NCBI RefSeq assembly: GCF_003667705.1
Contig: NZ_CP033019.1
Span: forward strand, 3,906,001 to 3,970,000
Length of the DNA stretch: 64,000 bases
DNA from: Janthinobacterium agaricidamnosum
Lineage (GTDB): Bacteria > Pseudomonadota > Gammaproteobacteria > Burkholderiales > Burkholderiaceae_D
Direction: 5' to 3'
Positions 8,900 through 17,481 of the stretch are shown piece by piece. Numbering within the stretch: the first letter of the stretch is position 1; every line of letters starts with the position of its first letter. Under the pieces are notes generated by a model. The model ran no database searches. It had not been told where the DNA came from and saw nothing but the letters and a program-made list of their open reading frames with translations. The translations under genes and the position numbers were made by a program.

Positions 8900-10162
8900 T
8901 TAATTGTCCCCGGTCGCCTTCGCCGCCATGGCAGCCGCTTCGCGCAATTTGTCCTTCTTGCTCTTGCGCGCGCCCTTCACGCCGCCGTTCACCGCATCGG
9001 TGACGGGATGCACGGGCGCAGGCAGTTCCGTCGGCTCGAAACCGGCCACCACTTCGCGCACGATGCGCAAGTCGTTGCGGTTTTCGATCAGGCGGAAATG
9101 CGCTTCCGTGTCGGCCGTGACGAAACTGATGGCCGTGCCGCTTTCGCCGGCGCGGCCCGTGCGGCCGATGCGGTGCGTGTAGTCGACGGCCGAACGGGGC
9201 AAGTCGTAGTTGACGACGGCCGGCAGGCCGGCGATGTCGATGCCGCGCGCGGCCACGTCGGTGGCCACCAGCACCTGCAGCCGGCAGGCCTTGAAGTCGG
9301 CCAGCAGCTGGCTACGCGTGCCCTGGCTGAATTCGCCGTGGAAGGCGCCCACGTGCAGTCCCGCGCGCTGCAGCTTGTCGGCCACGTGTTCGGCCGCGTA
9401 CTTGGTGGCGACGAACACCAGCACGCGCTCCCACTGCTGCTGCAGGATCAGGTAGCGCAGCAGCTGCGTGCGACGGGGCACGTCGACCGTGATGGCGCGC
9501 TGCACGATATCGGGCTTGTCCTGCGCTTCGGACGCCACCTCGATGCGCACGGGGTCCTGGAGCAGGCTGTCGGCCAGCGCCTGCACGCTGTCGGGGAAGG
9601 TGGCGGAAAAGAACAGGTTTTGCCGCTGTTTGGGCAGCAGCGCCAGGATGGCGTTGATCTCGTCGCTGAAACCCATGTCGAGCAGACGGTCGGCTTCATC
9701 GAGCACGCACAGCGACACGCCGCCCAGCTTCACGGCGTTCTGGCGCACCAGGTCCAGCAGGCGGCCCGGCGTGGCGACGACGATATCGGCGCCGCCGCGC
9801 AAGTCCATCATCTGCGGATTGATCGACACGCCGCCGAACAGCACGGAAATCTTCAGTTTCACGGGCAGCGGCTTGGCCAGCGCGTGCACCGTCTGCCCCA
9901 CTTGCGCGGCCAGCTCGCGCGTGGGCACGAGGATCAGCGCGCGCACCTGGCGCGGTCCGGAAGCGGGCGCCATCAGCGCCTGCAGCAGCGGCAGCGCGTA
10001 GGCGGCCGTCTTGCCGGAACCCGTCTGGGCCGCGCCCAGCACGTCGCTGCCGCGCAGGATGGCGGGAATGGCGGCCGCCTGGATGGCCGTCGGCGCGGCA
10101 TAGCCGGCCTTGTCGACGGCGCGGACCAGGGCGGGAATCAGACCCAGGGAGGAAAATGGCAT
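8900..10162 (-). CDS. rhlE: DEAD-box RNA helicase, RhlE type
   Basis: 420 residues. The N-terminal domain has the Q motif (FSSLGL...YAAPTAIQ), Walker A AAQTGSGKT, PTRELA, DEAD in VLDEADRLLDMGF and SAT. The C-terminal helicase domain has VATDVAARGIDI and HRIGRTGRAG, then a short basic tail (KSKKDK). These are ATP-dependent RNA helicases active in ribosome assembly and RNA turnover. The length and short tail fit RhlE better than DeaD or SrmB. The leader holds a perfect 9-bp GC-rich hairpin (10191-10213), and one copy of a 120-base palindromic element lies upstream. Confidence 0.93.
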   Translation of the reverse strand: MPFSSLGLIPALVRAVDKAGYAAPTAIQAAAIPAILRGSDVLGAAQTGSGKTAAYALPLLQALMAPASGPRQVRALILVPTRELAAQVGQTVHALAKPLPVKLKISVLFGGVSINPQMMDLRGGADIVVATPGRLLDLVRQNAVKLGGVSLCVLDEADRLLDMGFSDEINAILALLPKQRQNLFFSATFPDSVQALADSLLQDPVRIEVASEAQDKPDIVQRAITVDVPRRTQLLRYLILQQQWERVLVFVATKYAAEHVADKLQRAGLHVGAFHGEFSQGTRSQLLADFKACRLQVLVATDVAARGIDIAGLPAVVNYDLPRSAVDYTHRIGRTGRAGESGTAISFVTADTEAHFRLIENRNDLRIVREVVAGFEPTELPAPVHPVTDAVNGGVKGARKSKKDKLREAAAMAAKATGDN

Positions 10163-10190
10163 AGCGGGCCTTCTTTATTCGTAAAGTGAG

Positions 10191-10213
10191 ACCGGCCGCA
10201 ATGTGCGGCCGGT
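10191..10213 (-). promoter_or_regulatory. GC-rich hairpin in the rhlE leader
   Basis: ACCGGCCGC and GCGGCCGGT flank a 5-base loop, a perfect 9-bp stem 29 bases upstream of the rhlE start. No T-run follows on either strand, so it is not a canonical terminator. A stable 5' leader structure in front of an RNA helicase gene could be a feedback control site, but this is inference. Confidence 0.5.
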
Positions 10214-10245
10214 CGGGATAGCGACAGTATAAGGCAATGACCGTT

Positions 10246-10366
10246 AACGCCCAACCAAACCTACTGCGCGTCGGCATAGGCGGCCTGCGATGCTCACTGT
10301 ACTATTCGTACAGTTCCGCTTCTCGGCCACCTCTTCCTTCCGCTCGCTACGGTTTGATTGAGCGTC
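10246..10366 (+). repeat. 120-base palindromic intergenic element, copy A
   Basis: One of three copies in the window. Outer arms AACGCCCAACCAAACC and GGTTTGATTGAGCGTT pair at 14 of 16 positions. The shared core includes CTGCGCGTCG, CGATGCTCACTGTAC, GTTCCGCTTCTCGGCCAC and CCGCTCGCTACGG. Central stem ACTGTAC/GTACAGT with a 5-base loop. It lies between rhlE and the DUF4105 gene, 14 bases past the DUF4105 stop and in inverted orientation to it. GCGACAGTA occurs on both sides (10221, 10370). Confidence 0.85.
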
Positions 10367-10380
10367 GTTGCGACAGTAGA

Positions 10381-11439
10381 TCATTGCTTGGGCATTTGCA
10401 GCGTCGGATGGCCCGCGTCATCGTAGCCCGGGATGCCGCGCCGGATCGTATGCGAAAAGTCCGCATCGTCGTTGGCGGCCCGCGCGCGCGCCGTGACGTG
10501 ACCGCCATCGCGCAACTGCTGGAAGGTCTGGCCAGGTACCAGGCCCTTGACGTCGAACAGATAGCGGTCGAGGTAGCCCGAGGCCATCAGCCGGTAGTCG
10601 AGCGGCAGGCCCGGCACGATGCGGCGCACCATCTCGAAGACGATGGTGGTGCAGTTGGCCGTCAGGGTGTTGTAGAAGCGAGGCTGGTTCTTCAGCGCCT
10701 GCGCCTCGTCCAGGTAGGCGAGGAACAGTGAGCGCATGGCCGCTTTCGGCATCATCACGCGGTACAGATGCATGTCCTCGCCGCGCGCATTCGTGCGCAC
10801 GCGCAGGATGTCGCGCTCGTCGGCGGCGATCAGGCTCATTTCAAAATGCTTGAAAAAGCCGCCGATGGCGGAAAAGCTCTCGCCCTTTTCCTTGCGGATC
10901 TCGATGGAAAACGTCAGAAAGCGCCCGTCGGCGAAGCCGAACGAGATCAGCGTATGCGCGATGTACGGCCCCGTCCAGTACGACAGCGCCGTATCCACCG
11001 TGCGCAGCTCGTCGAGGTCGTAGCTGCGCTGCTCCCACTTGACCGTGTAATCGTCGTCGCTGCGCCAGTCGAAATTGCGCACATTGTCCAGGGTGACGAG
11101 GTTGCCCTTGAGCGTGCCCGTCACATTGCGCGCCACGTCGTCGGCCCACACGCGCTGCTGTTTCGGCGCGATCAGGCTCCACCACACAAGCAGCAGGATG
11201 AAACCGGCCGCATACGGCAGCAGCACGCGCGCGTCGCCGCGCGTCCACCACAACGCGATGCTGGCCACGCCCAGCGCGGCCCACAGCAAGGCGCCGATGG
11301 CTTGCGCCGCCGTGCCGCCGGACAGCTGGTACCACAGCGCCAGCGCACCCCACAGTGCAGTCAACAGGATAATCAGGGAAACGGCCATTTTGCCAATGCT
11401 GGCCAGCACGGAGCGGGCATGGTGTGATAAGAAAGTCAT
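10381..11439 (-). CDS. DUF4105 membrane protein
   Basis: 352 residues from the ATG at 11439; an open frame continues upstream without a good start. Two to three transmembrane helices lie near the N-terminus (about 17-35, 45-60, 68-90), followed by a large domain with the DUF4105 hallmark FYNTLTANCTTIVFEMVRR, whose conserved Cys suggests a thiol-based active site. DUF4105 proteins are predicted envelope proteins of uncertain activity. It is transcribed alone; downstream lies palindromic element copy A. Family assignment is fairly secure, biochemical role unknown. Confidence 0.82.
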   Translation of the reverse strand: MTFLSHHARSVLASIGKMAVSLIILLTALWGALALWYQLSGGTAAQAIGALLWAALGVASIALWWTRGDARVLLPYAAGFILLLVWWSLIAPKQQRVWADDVARNVTGTLKGNLVTLDNVRNFDWRSDDDYTVKWEQRSYDLDELRTVDTALSYWTGPYIAHTLISFGFADGRFLTFSIEIRKEKGESFSAIGGFFKHFEMSLIAADERDILRVRTNARGEDMHLYRVMMPKAAMRSLFLAYLDEAQALKNQPRFYNTLTANCTTIVFEMVRRIVPGLPLDYRLMASGYLDRYLFDVKGLVPGQTFQQLRDGGHVTARARAANDDADFSHTIRRGIPGYDDAGHPTLQMPKQ

Positions 11440-11624
11440 GCCCCGATTATACGGGCAAGCGCAGGAAGAGGTGCGTCCGAGCAAGTACAGCCGAACAACA
11501 GGCACTGGCCGCACATCATTGCTTGCCTGCTAATTTATTTCATGAGAGCATATTGCAAAAATAAAATGTATAGACAAGGCATCCTGTCACCACAGTGCGG
11601 CCTTGCCGATTTCCGGAGACACCT

Positions 11625-12329
11625 TTGCAAGCCCCTTCCCTCTACGCCCTCGCCGGCAGCCTCAATTCCCTGTTCATCATCGTCAGCCTGTACGGCCTGT
11701 GGTCGCAGCTGCAAAAAATCTGGCGGCGCAAGCGCGATGCCGGTATCGGCGCGGGCAAGACGACGGACATCCTGTCGCTCAACCAGTTCACCGTCAGCTT
11801 CCTCGCGTATTGCGCGTTCTTCGTCTACGGCTATTCGATCACGCCGTTCAACCACTACATCGTCTGGCCCCGTTTGGTCGCTTCCCTGATCGCGCTGGCC
11901 ATCCTGCATGAAATCGAGCGCGACCGCCGCAGCCGGGCATCGCGCCATGCGCTGCTGACCTGCGCGCTGCTGCTGTGCGCGGGCGTGGCGGGGCTGGCCT
12001 TCGGCCCCACGTTCAGCGATGAAAAGCGCGTGATCTCGCAAAGCCTGATCGTCGCCGTCACCGTGATGCTGGCGCAGGGCTATGCGCACCAGATCCGCCT
12101 CATTTACCGGTCGGGCAGGACGGGCGCCGTGTCGTTAAAGATGAGCCAGTTCATCCTGGCGATGGATGTCAGCACCATCTTCTTTGCCTGCGTCATGGGC
12201 CTGTCGACGGGCTGGCCATTGCTGCTGCTCGCCAGCGTCAGCGCCACGACCAAGCTGATCATCATGTGGCTGTTCCGCTGGGAGAAGAGCAGCCGCGCCG
12301 CGCAGGTCAAACGGCAGGCACCGGCCTGA
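11625..12329 (+). CDS. PQ-loop/SWEET-like membrane protein
   Basis: About 234 residues. I choose the TTG at 11625, which has GGAG six bases upstream and gives MQAPSLYALAGS; a GTG at 11595 is the alternative. There are six to seven hydrophobic helices. Two segments resemble the PQ-loop signature: SQLQKIWRRK followed by LSLNQF in the first half, and AHQIRLIYRSGRTGAVSL in the second. PQ-loop proteins are small-molecule transporters or receptors with two triple-helix repeats, so an internal duplication is expected. Its stop lies two bases from the stop of the convergent tartrate dehydratase gene. Substrate unknown. Confidence 0.68.
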   Translation: MQAPSLYALAGSLNSLFIIVSLYGLWSQLQKIWRRKRDAGIGAGKTTDILSLNQFTVSFLAYCAFFVYGYSITPFNHYIVWPRLVASLIALAILHEIERDRRSRASRHALLTCALLLCAGVAGLAFGPTFSDEKRVISQSLIVAVTVMLAQGYAHQIRLIYRSGRTGAVSLKMSQFILAMDVSTIFFACVMGLSTGWPLLLLASVSATTKLIIMWLFRWEKSSRAAQVKRQAPA

Positions 12330-12331
12330 GG

Positions 12332-13501
12332 TTATTGCCCGCTCAGCGCGCGCATTTCCGCATACAGGTTCGCCTTGCCCTCGAAGCCGATGCCGACCAG
12401 GTCCGGCATGGTGATGTGGCCGTTTTCCACGCGCACGCCATCGGGAAAGCCGCCGAACGGCTGGAATAAATCCGGATACGATTCGTTACCGCCCAGGCCC
12501 AGGCCCGCCGCGATATTCAAGGACATCTGGTGGCCGCCGTGCGGGATGCAGCGGCTGCGCGACCAGCCGTGCTGGTGCAGCATGTCCAGGGTGCGCAAAT
12601 ATTCCACCAGGCCGTAGCTGAGGGCGCAGTCGAACTGCAGCCAGTCGCGGTCGGCGCGCATGCCGCCGTAGCGGATCAGGTTGCGCGCATCCTGCATGGA
12701 AAACAGGTTCTCACCCGTCGCCATGGGCTTGTCGTAATAGCTGCGCAAGGTCGCTTGCAGCTCGAAGTCGAGCGGATCGCCCGCCTCTTCATACCAGAAC
12801 AGATCGTACTGGCGCAGCGCCTTGGCGTAGGCGATCGAGGTATCGAGATCGAAGCGCCCGTTGGCGTCCACGCACAGCTTCTGCCCATCCTGCAGCACCT
12901 CCATGATGGCGTCGATGCGGCGCAAGTCTTCATCGAGCGAGGCGCCGCCGATCTTTTTCTTGACCACCGTGTAGCCGCGGTCGACATAGCTGCGCATCTC
13001 GTCCTGCAGGGCGGAAAGGCTCTGGCCCGGGTAGTAATAGCCGCCCGCCGCGTACACGAACACCTGTTTGTCGGGCACGCCCGTGCCGTGGCGTTCGGCC
13101 AGCAGCTGGAACAGCGGTTTGTTCTCGATCTTCGCCACGGCATCCCAGATGGCCATGTCGATTGTGCCGATGGCCACCGAGCGTTCGCCGTGGCCGCCCG
13201 GCTTTTCATTGGTGTACATGCAATCCCAGACCTTGTGCGGATCGAGGTTGGCGCCGTCCTCCGTGACGAGCGAAGCGGGATCTGCCTCGAGGATGCGGGG
13301 AATGAAACGCTCGCGCATCAGCATGCCCTGGCCATAGCGGCCGTTCGAATTGAAGCCGTAGCCGACGACGGGCTTGCCGTCTCGCATCACATCGGTGACG
13401 ACGGCCACCAGGCTTAAGGTCATCTTCGTGAAATCGATGTAGGCGTTGCGGATGGGGGAAGAGATGGGGATGGTCTTTTCGCGGATCTCGACGATTTTCA
13501 T
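12332..13501 (-). CDS. tarD: D(-)-tartrate dehydratase (enolase superfamily)
   Basis: 389 residues. From memory it is very close to the characterised Bradyrhizobium D-tartrate dehydratase: PISSPIRNAYIDFTKMT, GYGFNSNGRYGQG, INEKPGGHGERS-like TNEKPGGHGERS, VYAAGGYYYPG, CVDANGRFDLDT and CIPHGGHQMSLNIAAGLGLG. KKKIGG holds the catalytic Lys region, the Asp/Glu metal ligands are in VDANG, YEEAGDP and ATGENL, and His is in PHGGHQ. Product would be oxaloacetate from D-tartrate. Start at 13501 (MKIVEIREKTIPIS); a longer frame is not supported. A LysR regulator lies divergently 105 bases away and probably controls it. Confidence 0.92.
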   Translation of the reverse strand: MKIVEIREKTIPISSPIRNAYIDFTKMTLSLVAVVTDVMRDGKPVVGYGFNSNGRYGQGMLMRERFIPRILEADPASLVTEDGANLDPHKVWDCMYTNEKPGGHGERSVAIGTIDMAIWDAVAKIENKPLFQLLAERHGTGVPDKQVFVYAAGGYYYPGQSLSALQDEMRSYVDRGYTVVKKKIGGASLDEDLRRIDAIMEVLQDGQKLCVDANGRFDLDTSIAYAKALRQYDLFWYEEAGDPLDFELQATLRSYYDKPMATGENLFSMQDARNLIRYGGMRADRDWLQFDCALSYGLVEYLRTLDMLHQHGWSRSRCIPHGGHQMSLNIAAGLGLGGNESYPDLFQPFGGFPDGVRVENGHITMPDLVGIGFEGKANLYAEMRALSGQ

Positions 13502-13582
13502 GCGGCTCTCCTGTGGATGAAAACAATGACGCCAGCTTACCGCGATACAAAGCCATATAATCGATATCAATTTAAAGCATTA

Positions 13583-13597
13583 TTCACTTGAAGTGAA
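13583..13597. promoter_or_regulatory. Putative LysR operator in the tarD/LysR intergenic region
   Basis: TTCACTT and AAGTGAA form a perfect 7+7 palindrome around one central base, containing a T-N11-A LysR-type motif. It ends 10 bases before the regulator start, where an autoregulatory site is expected. A second AT-rich dyad (ATCGAT) lies nearer tarD. Confidence 0.55.
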
Positions 13598-13606
13598 AGA
13601 TGAACC

Positions 13607-14527
13607 ATGAAAACGGATGCCACCACGGAAATGGCCTTCTTTGTGCTGCTGGCCAAGCTGGGCAGCCTGTCGGCCACGGCGCGCGAGCTGGGCATCACGC
13701 CGCCCGCCGTCAGCAAGCGATTGGTGCTGATGGAGCAGCGCCTGGGCGTGCGTTTGCTCAACCGCAGCACGCGGCGCATCAGCCTGACGGGCGACGGCGA
13801 AAGCTATCTGCGGCAGGCGCGGCAGATCCTCGACGATATCCGCGCCATGGAGGAGTCGCTGGCCAGCGGCGGCGCCGAGCCGCGCGGACTGCTGCGCGTG
13901 AATGCCACCCTGGGCTTCGGGCGCACGGTGATCGCGCCCCTGCTGTCGCAATTCGCGCTGCGCCACCCGCAGCTGGAAGTGCAGCTGCAGCTGACGGACA
14001 GCCCCATCAATCTCGTCGAGCAGGCGTACGACCTGGGCATCCGTTTCGGCGAGCTGCCCGACACGCGGCTGTCGGCGCGGCGCATCATGTCGAACCGGCG
14101 CTTCCTGTGCGCCTCGCCCGCCTACCTGCAGGCGCACGGCACGCCGCGGACACCGGACGACCTGGCGCAGCACCGTTGCATCGTGCACCGGCAGAACGAC
14201 GACGCCTATGGCATCTGGCGCATGAGTAAGGGCCGCGCCAGCCACACGGTGAAGGTGCGCGGCACGGTGGCCAGCAACGATGGCGACGTGGTGCTGGGCT
14301 GGGCGCTGGACGGGCACGGCATCCTGCTGCGTTCGGAATGGGACCTGGCGCGCTACCTCGACAGCGGCCGCCTGCGCGTGGTGCTGGCCGACTATACGCT
14401 GGCGCCGGCCGACCTGTACGCCTACTATCCGAGCCGCCACCAGCTGCCCGCCAAAGTGCGCGCTTTTATCAATTTTCTCATCCAGCAATTGCAGCCGGAA
14501 GCGGCCACAGCGGCAGAATCAGGTTAA
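13607..14527 (+). CDS. LysR-family transcriptional regulator
   Basis: 306 residues. N-terminal winged helix-turn-helix at about 5-65 (MAFFVLLAKLGSLSATAREL, PPAVSKRLVLMEQRLGVRLLNRSTR), then a LysR substrate-binding domain of the two-lobe type. The effector domain has the GLLRVNATLGFGRTVIAP and YDLGIRFG segments typical of the group close to DsdC/TtdR-like activators. Divergent from tarD with a shared 105-base promoter region carrying a palindrome, so D-tartrate or a related hydroxy acid is a plausible inducer (inference). Confidence 0.88.
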   Translation: MKTDATTEMAFFVLLAKLGSLSATARELGITPPAVSKRLVLMEQRLGVRLLNRSTRRISLTGDGESYLRQARQILDDIRAMEESLASGGAEPRGLLRVNATLGFGRTVIAPLLSQFALRHPQLEVQLQLTDSPINLVEQAYDLGIRFGELPDTRLSARRIMSNRRFLCASPAYLQAHGTPRTPDDLAQHRCIVHRQNDDAYGIWRMSKGRASHTVKVRGTVASNDGDVVLGWALDGHGILLRSEWDLARYLDSGRLRVVLADYTLAPADLYAYYPSRHQLPAKVRAFINFLIQQLQPEAATAAESG

Positions 14528-14569
14528 ACTATAATATTGCGATATGGCAATATTATGAAGGAGTAGGTT

Positions 14570-15433
14570 TTGCTAGTCATACTCGGATTTCTCGTCGTGC
14601 TGTTTTCCGTCTTCGGCGGCTTCGCCATGCAGGGGGGACACTTGGGCGCCCTGTTCCAGCCGCTGGAACTGCTGATGATCGGCGGCGCCGCGCTGGGCAC
14701 CTTCTTTGTCGGCAATGACGCCAAGGCCATCCGCGCCACGTTCGCCGCCCTGCCCACCCTGTTCCACGGCTCGCAATACACGAAGGCGCGCTACATGGAG
14801 CTGATGGGGCTAATGTATGAAATCCTCAGCAAGATCCGCAAGGAAGGCTTGATGTCGGTCGAGGACGATATCGACGACCCCTACCGCAGCGCCATCTTCG
14901 TGAAATACCCGTACACGCTTGGTGACGAGCACATCCTGGAATTCATCACCGATTATCTGCGCCTGATGGTGTCGGGCAATATGGACGCCTACCAGATCGA
15001 AAATCTGATGGATAACGAGATCGAAACGCACCATGAAGACGCGGAAATGCCGATCCAGACGATTTCGCAGCTGGCCGACGCCATGCCGGCCTTCGGCATC
15101 GTGGCCGCCGTGATGGGCGTGGTGCATACGATGGCCTCCGTCGGCTTGCCGCCGGCCGAGCTGGGCGTGCTGATCGCACAGGCGCTGGTGGGCACCTTCA
15201 TCGGCATTTTGCTGGCCTACGGCTTCATCGCGCCGCTGGCCAGCTTGCTGCGCCGCAAGCACCATGAAACGGCGAAGATGTACCAGTGCGTGAAAGTGAC
15301 GTTATTGGCCAGCCTGAATGGCTACGCGCCGGCGCTGGCCGTGGAATTCGGCCGCAAGGTCATTTCCGCCACGGAACGCCCTTCGTTCAGCGAACTGGAA
15401 AACCACGTGCGCCAGGTGCGCACGAAGAACTGA
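14570..15433 (+). CDS. motA: Flagellar motor stator protein MotA, without adjacent motB
   Basis: 287 residues. A TTG start at 14570 with AAGGAG seven bases upstream gives MLVILGFLVVLF. Four transmembrane helices: two near the N-terminus (about 1-22, 30-50) and two late (about 168-190, 200-222). The cytoplasmic loop has KIRKEGLMSVEDDI with the conserved charged residues used at the rotor interface, and PAFGIVAAVMGVVHTM holds the conserved Pro. MotA with MotB forms the proton-driven stator. No motB follows: the next gene is convergent. It is preceded by the LysR gene only 42 bases away. Confidence 0.9.
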   Translation: MLVILGFLVVLFSVFGGFAMQGGHLGALFQPLELLMIGGAALGTFFVGNDAKAIRATFAALPTLFHGSQYTKARYMELMGLMYEILSKIRKEGLMSVEDDIDDPYRSAIFVKYPYTLGDEHILEFITDYLRLMVSGNMDAYQIENLMDNEIETHHEDAEMPIQTISQLADAMPAFGIVAAVMGVVHTMASVGLPPAELGVLIAQALVGTFIGILLAYGFIAPLASLLRRKHHETAKMYQCVKVTLLASLNGYAPALAVEFGRKVISATERPSFSELENHVRQVRTKN

Positions 15434-15459
15434 TCCCGCCTGCCTGCTTACCCGGCGCG

Positions 15460-15858
15460 TCAGGCTTGCGGCGCCGTCCAGACCAGGTTCCACAGGTGGC
15501 CGTCGATATCCTCGAAGCCCTGGTCATACATGAAGCCATGGTCTTCGGGCGGATGCGGTATGCGGCCGCCCGCGGCGGCGGCCTTGGCGATCAGGCTGTC
15601 CACCTCTTCCCGGCTTTCGCAACTGAGGCAAATGACGACTTCATTGGCTTGCCGGGCATCCGCGAGCGGCTTGTCGATCAGGGACCGGAAGAACGGTTCG
15701 GTCGTCAGCATGGCCTCGATGCTGCCTTCGACGATGTTCATGAACGCCGCGTTCTCGCCGCTGAAGCGGGAATTGAAGGTGAAGCCGAGCGAGGAAAAGA
15801 AGGCCCTGGATTTATCCAGTTCCTTCACGGGCAGGTTGAGGATGATCTGTTTGTTCAT
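15460..15858 (-). CDS. VOC-family (glyoxalase-like) protein
   Basis: 132 residues starting MNKQIILNLPVKELDKSRAF. The two beta-alpha-beta-beta-beta units of the vicinal oxygen chelate fold are visible: residues 1-60 (FFSSLGFTFNSRFSGENAAF) and 70-130, ending HGFMYDQGFEDIDGHLWNLVW. Such small VOC proteins include glyoxalase/bleomycin-resistance relatives and many uncharacterised enzymes. Its stop is 26 bases from the motA stop, convergent. No metal set can be assigned with confidence, and the substrate is unknown. Confidence 0.8.
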   Translation of the reverse strand: MNKQIILNLPVKELDKSRAFFSSLGFTFNSRFSGENAAFMNIVEGSIEAMLTTEPFFRSLIDKPLADARQANEVVICLSCESREEVDSLIAKAAAAGGRIPHPPEDHGFMYDQGFEDIDGHLWNLVWTAPQA

Positions 15859-16005
15859 GGCGATTCCTTGCTTCCTTGGTGAAGGTGGGATGGGCAAGCG
15901 GTGCGCCTTCCCTGCGACGAGTGACGGCATACCAAATTGACACGCTTACGAAAAAATCGTTCCTCCAGAATATCAATAAATACTGAAGAAAGGCGCGGAC
16001 TATGC

Positions 16006-17472
16006 TCAGGACTTGCCCTCGATGCTGGCGGCGGCGCGGGCGCGGGCCAGGCTTGAGCGCGCGCCAGCCACCGCGCGCAGGCGTTCTTCCAGGTAGGCGC
16101 TCACGCGCGGATGCTGGCTGAAGGCGACGTTGAAGCGGATGTGCTGATCGGGCGTGTCGTTGGCCGAAAACGCGGCGCCGCGCATCAGCAGGATCTTGTT
16201 GCGGTAGGCATCCTGCACCAGCAAGTCCACGTCCAGCCCTTCGGGCATGCTGCCCCACAGGAAAATGCCTGCGTCGCCGGGCTGCTCGAACAGCACGCCG
16301 GCCGTGCTCAGCTGACGCGTGCTGGCGTTGCGCGCCACCATGATCTTGCGTTGCAGCCGCTCCAGGTGCTTGCGCAGATTGCCGGCCTTGAGCACTTCCA
16401 GCAGCACGTATTCGTTCAGCGCAGGCAAGGTCATGATGGAATGGATCTTGGTGCGCATCAAGGGCTTGAGCAGGGAAGGCGCCGCGGCCAGGTAGCCCAT
16501 GCGCAGGGCCGGGCTCAGCGCCTTGCACAGGCTGGAATAGTAGATCACGCCGTCCAGTCCGGACAGCGACGCCAGCCGCGTGCTGTGGCCCGGCTGGAAA
16601 TGGCCGTGCACGTCGTCTTCGGCGATCAGGAAGCCGTACTGCTGCGCCATGATCAGCACCTTGTGCAGGTTGGCGGCGCTGCTGCTCCACCCGGTGGGAT
16701 TGTGCAAGGCCGTCTGCATGAACAGCAGGCGCGGACGGTGCGTGCGGCAAGCCGCTTCCAGCTCGTCCAGATCGAGGCCATCGGGCCGGCGCCGGATGGG
16801 CACCAGGCGCACGCCGTCCTGGCGCAGCCTGCCGAACATCAGGAAGTATCCGGGGTCTTCCACCAGCACCGTATCGCCGGGCTGCAGGAACGTGCGGCAG
16901 ATCAGGTCGATGGCATGGGTGCCGCCGAACGTGGTGAGGATGTGGCTGGCGTCCGCCGCGATGCCGATACCGCGCAACAGCAGCGCGATCTGCTCGCGCA
17001 GCTCGGCCAGCCCTTGCGGCGGGCAGCGCGAAGCCATGCCGGCCGCGCTGCGCGCCAGACCGCGTTGCACGGCGGCCGCCGGCAGCGCGTCCTGCAGCCA
17101 GGTGGGCGGCAAGGCGCCGCTGCTGGCCAGCAGCACGCCCGGCCGCTGGTCGTTCACTTGCTGGCTCAGCCAAACCGGCTCCTGCTCCTGTCCCGCTTCC
17201 AGCGCCACCTCGTCGGGAATGGCGCGGCCGGCGTCAGCCGGTGCGCAGACGAAGAAGCCTGTCGTGCCGTGCGTATCGATGACGCCTGCAGCCACCAGCC
17301 TGTCATACGCGACCACCACGGTGTTGGTGCTGACCGCAAGCTGCGTGGCGAGCTGGCGGATCGACGGCAGCCTGGTCCCGCCAGGCAGCACGCGTTGCGC
17401 GATCTGCTGGCGCAGTGCGGCCTCGATCTGCTTGAACAGGGGAATGGGTGAGGAGCGGTCGATGGCGAACAT
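16006..17472 (-). CDS. MocR/PdxR-type regulator (GntR HTH fused to aminotransferase)
   Basis: 488 residues. N-terminal GntR winged helix at about 10-75 (PIPLFKQIEAALRQQIAQR, LPSIRQLATQLAVSTNTVV), linker, then a class I aminotransferase-like domain (about 115-470) with TALHNPTGWS, EDDVHGHF and the PLP Lys in SSLCKALSPALRMGYLAA. MocR proteins use bound PLP or an amine ligand to control a neighbouring gene. Here the LysE exporter gene lies directly upstream on the same strand with a 9-base gap, rather than divergent as is common, so the two are likely co-transcribed. Confidence 0.9.
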   Translation of the reverse strand: MFAIDRSSPIPLFKQIEAALRQQIAQRVLPGGTRLPSIRQLATQLAVSTNTVVVAYDRLVAAGVIDTHGTTGFFVCAPADAGRAIPDEVALEAGQEQEPVWLSQQVNDQRPGVLLASSGALPPTWLQDALPAAAVQRGLARSAAGMASRCPPQGLAELREQIALLLRGIGIAADASHILTTFGGTHAIDLICRTFLQPGDTVLVEDPGYFLMFGRLRQDGVRLVPIRRRPDGLDLDELEAACRTHRPRLLFMQTALHNPTGWSSSAANLHKVLIMAQQYGFLIAEDDVHGHFQPGHSTRLASLSGLDGVIYYSSLCKALSPALRMGYLAAAPSLLKPLMRTKIHSIMTLPALNEYVLLEVLKAGNLRKHLERLQRKIMVARNASTRQLSTAGVLFEQPGDAGIFLWGSMPEGLDVDLLVQDAYRNKILLMRGAAFSANDTPDQHIRFNVAFSQHPRVSAYLEERLRAVAGARSSLARARAAASIEGKS

Positions 17473-17481
17473 GGCGCAAGT

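Noticed and set aside
16111..17451. 446-codon plus-strand frame
   Set aside because: It is the antisense of the MocR-type gene, His/Gln/Arg-rich and without a recognisable domain.
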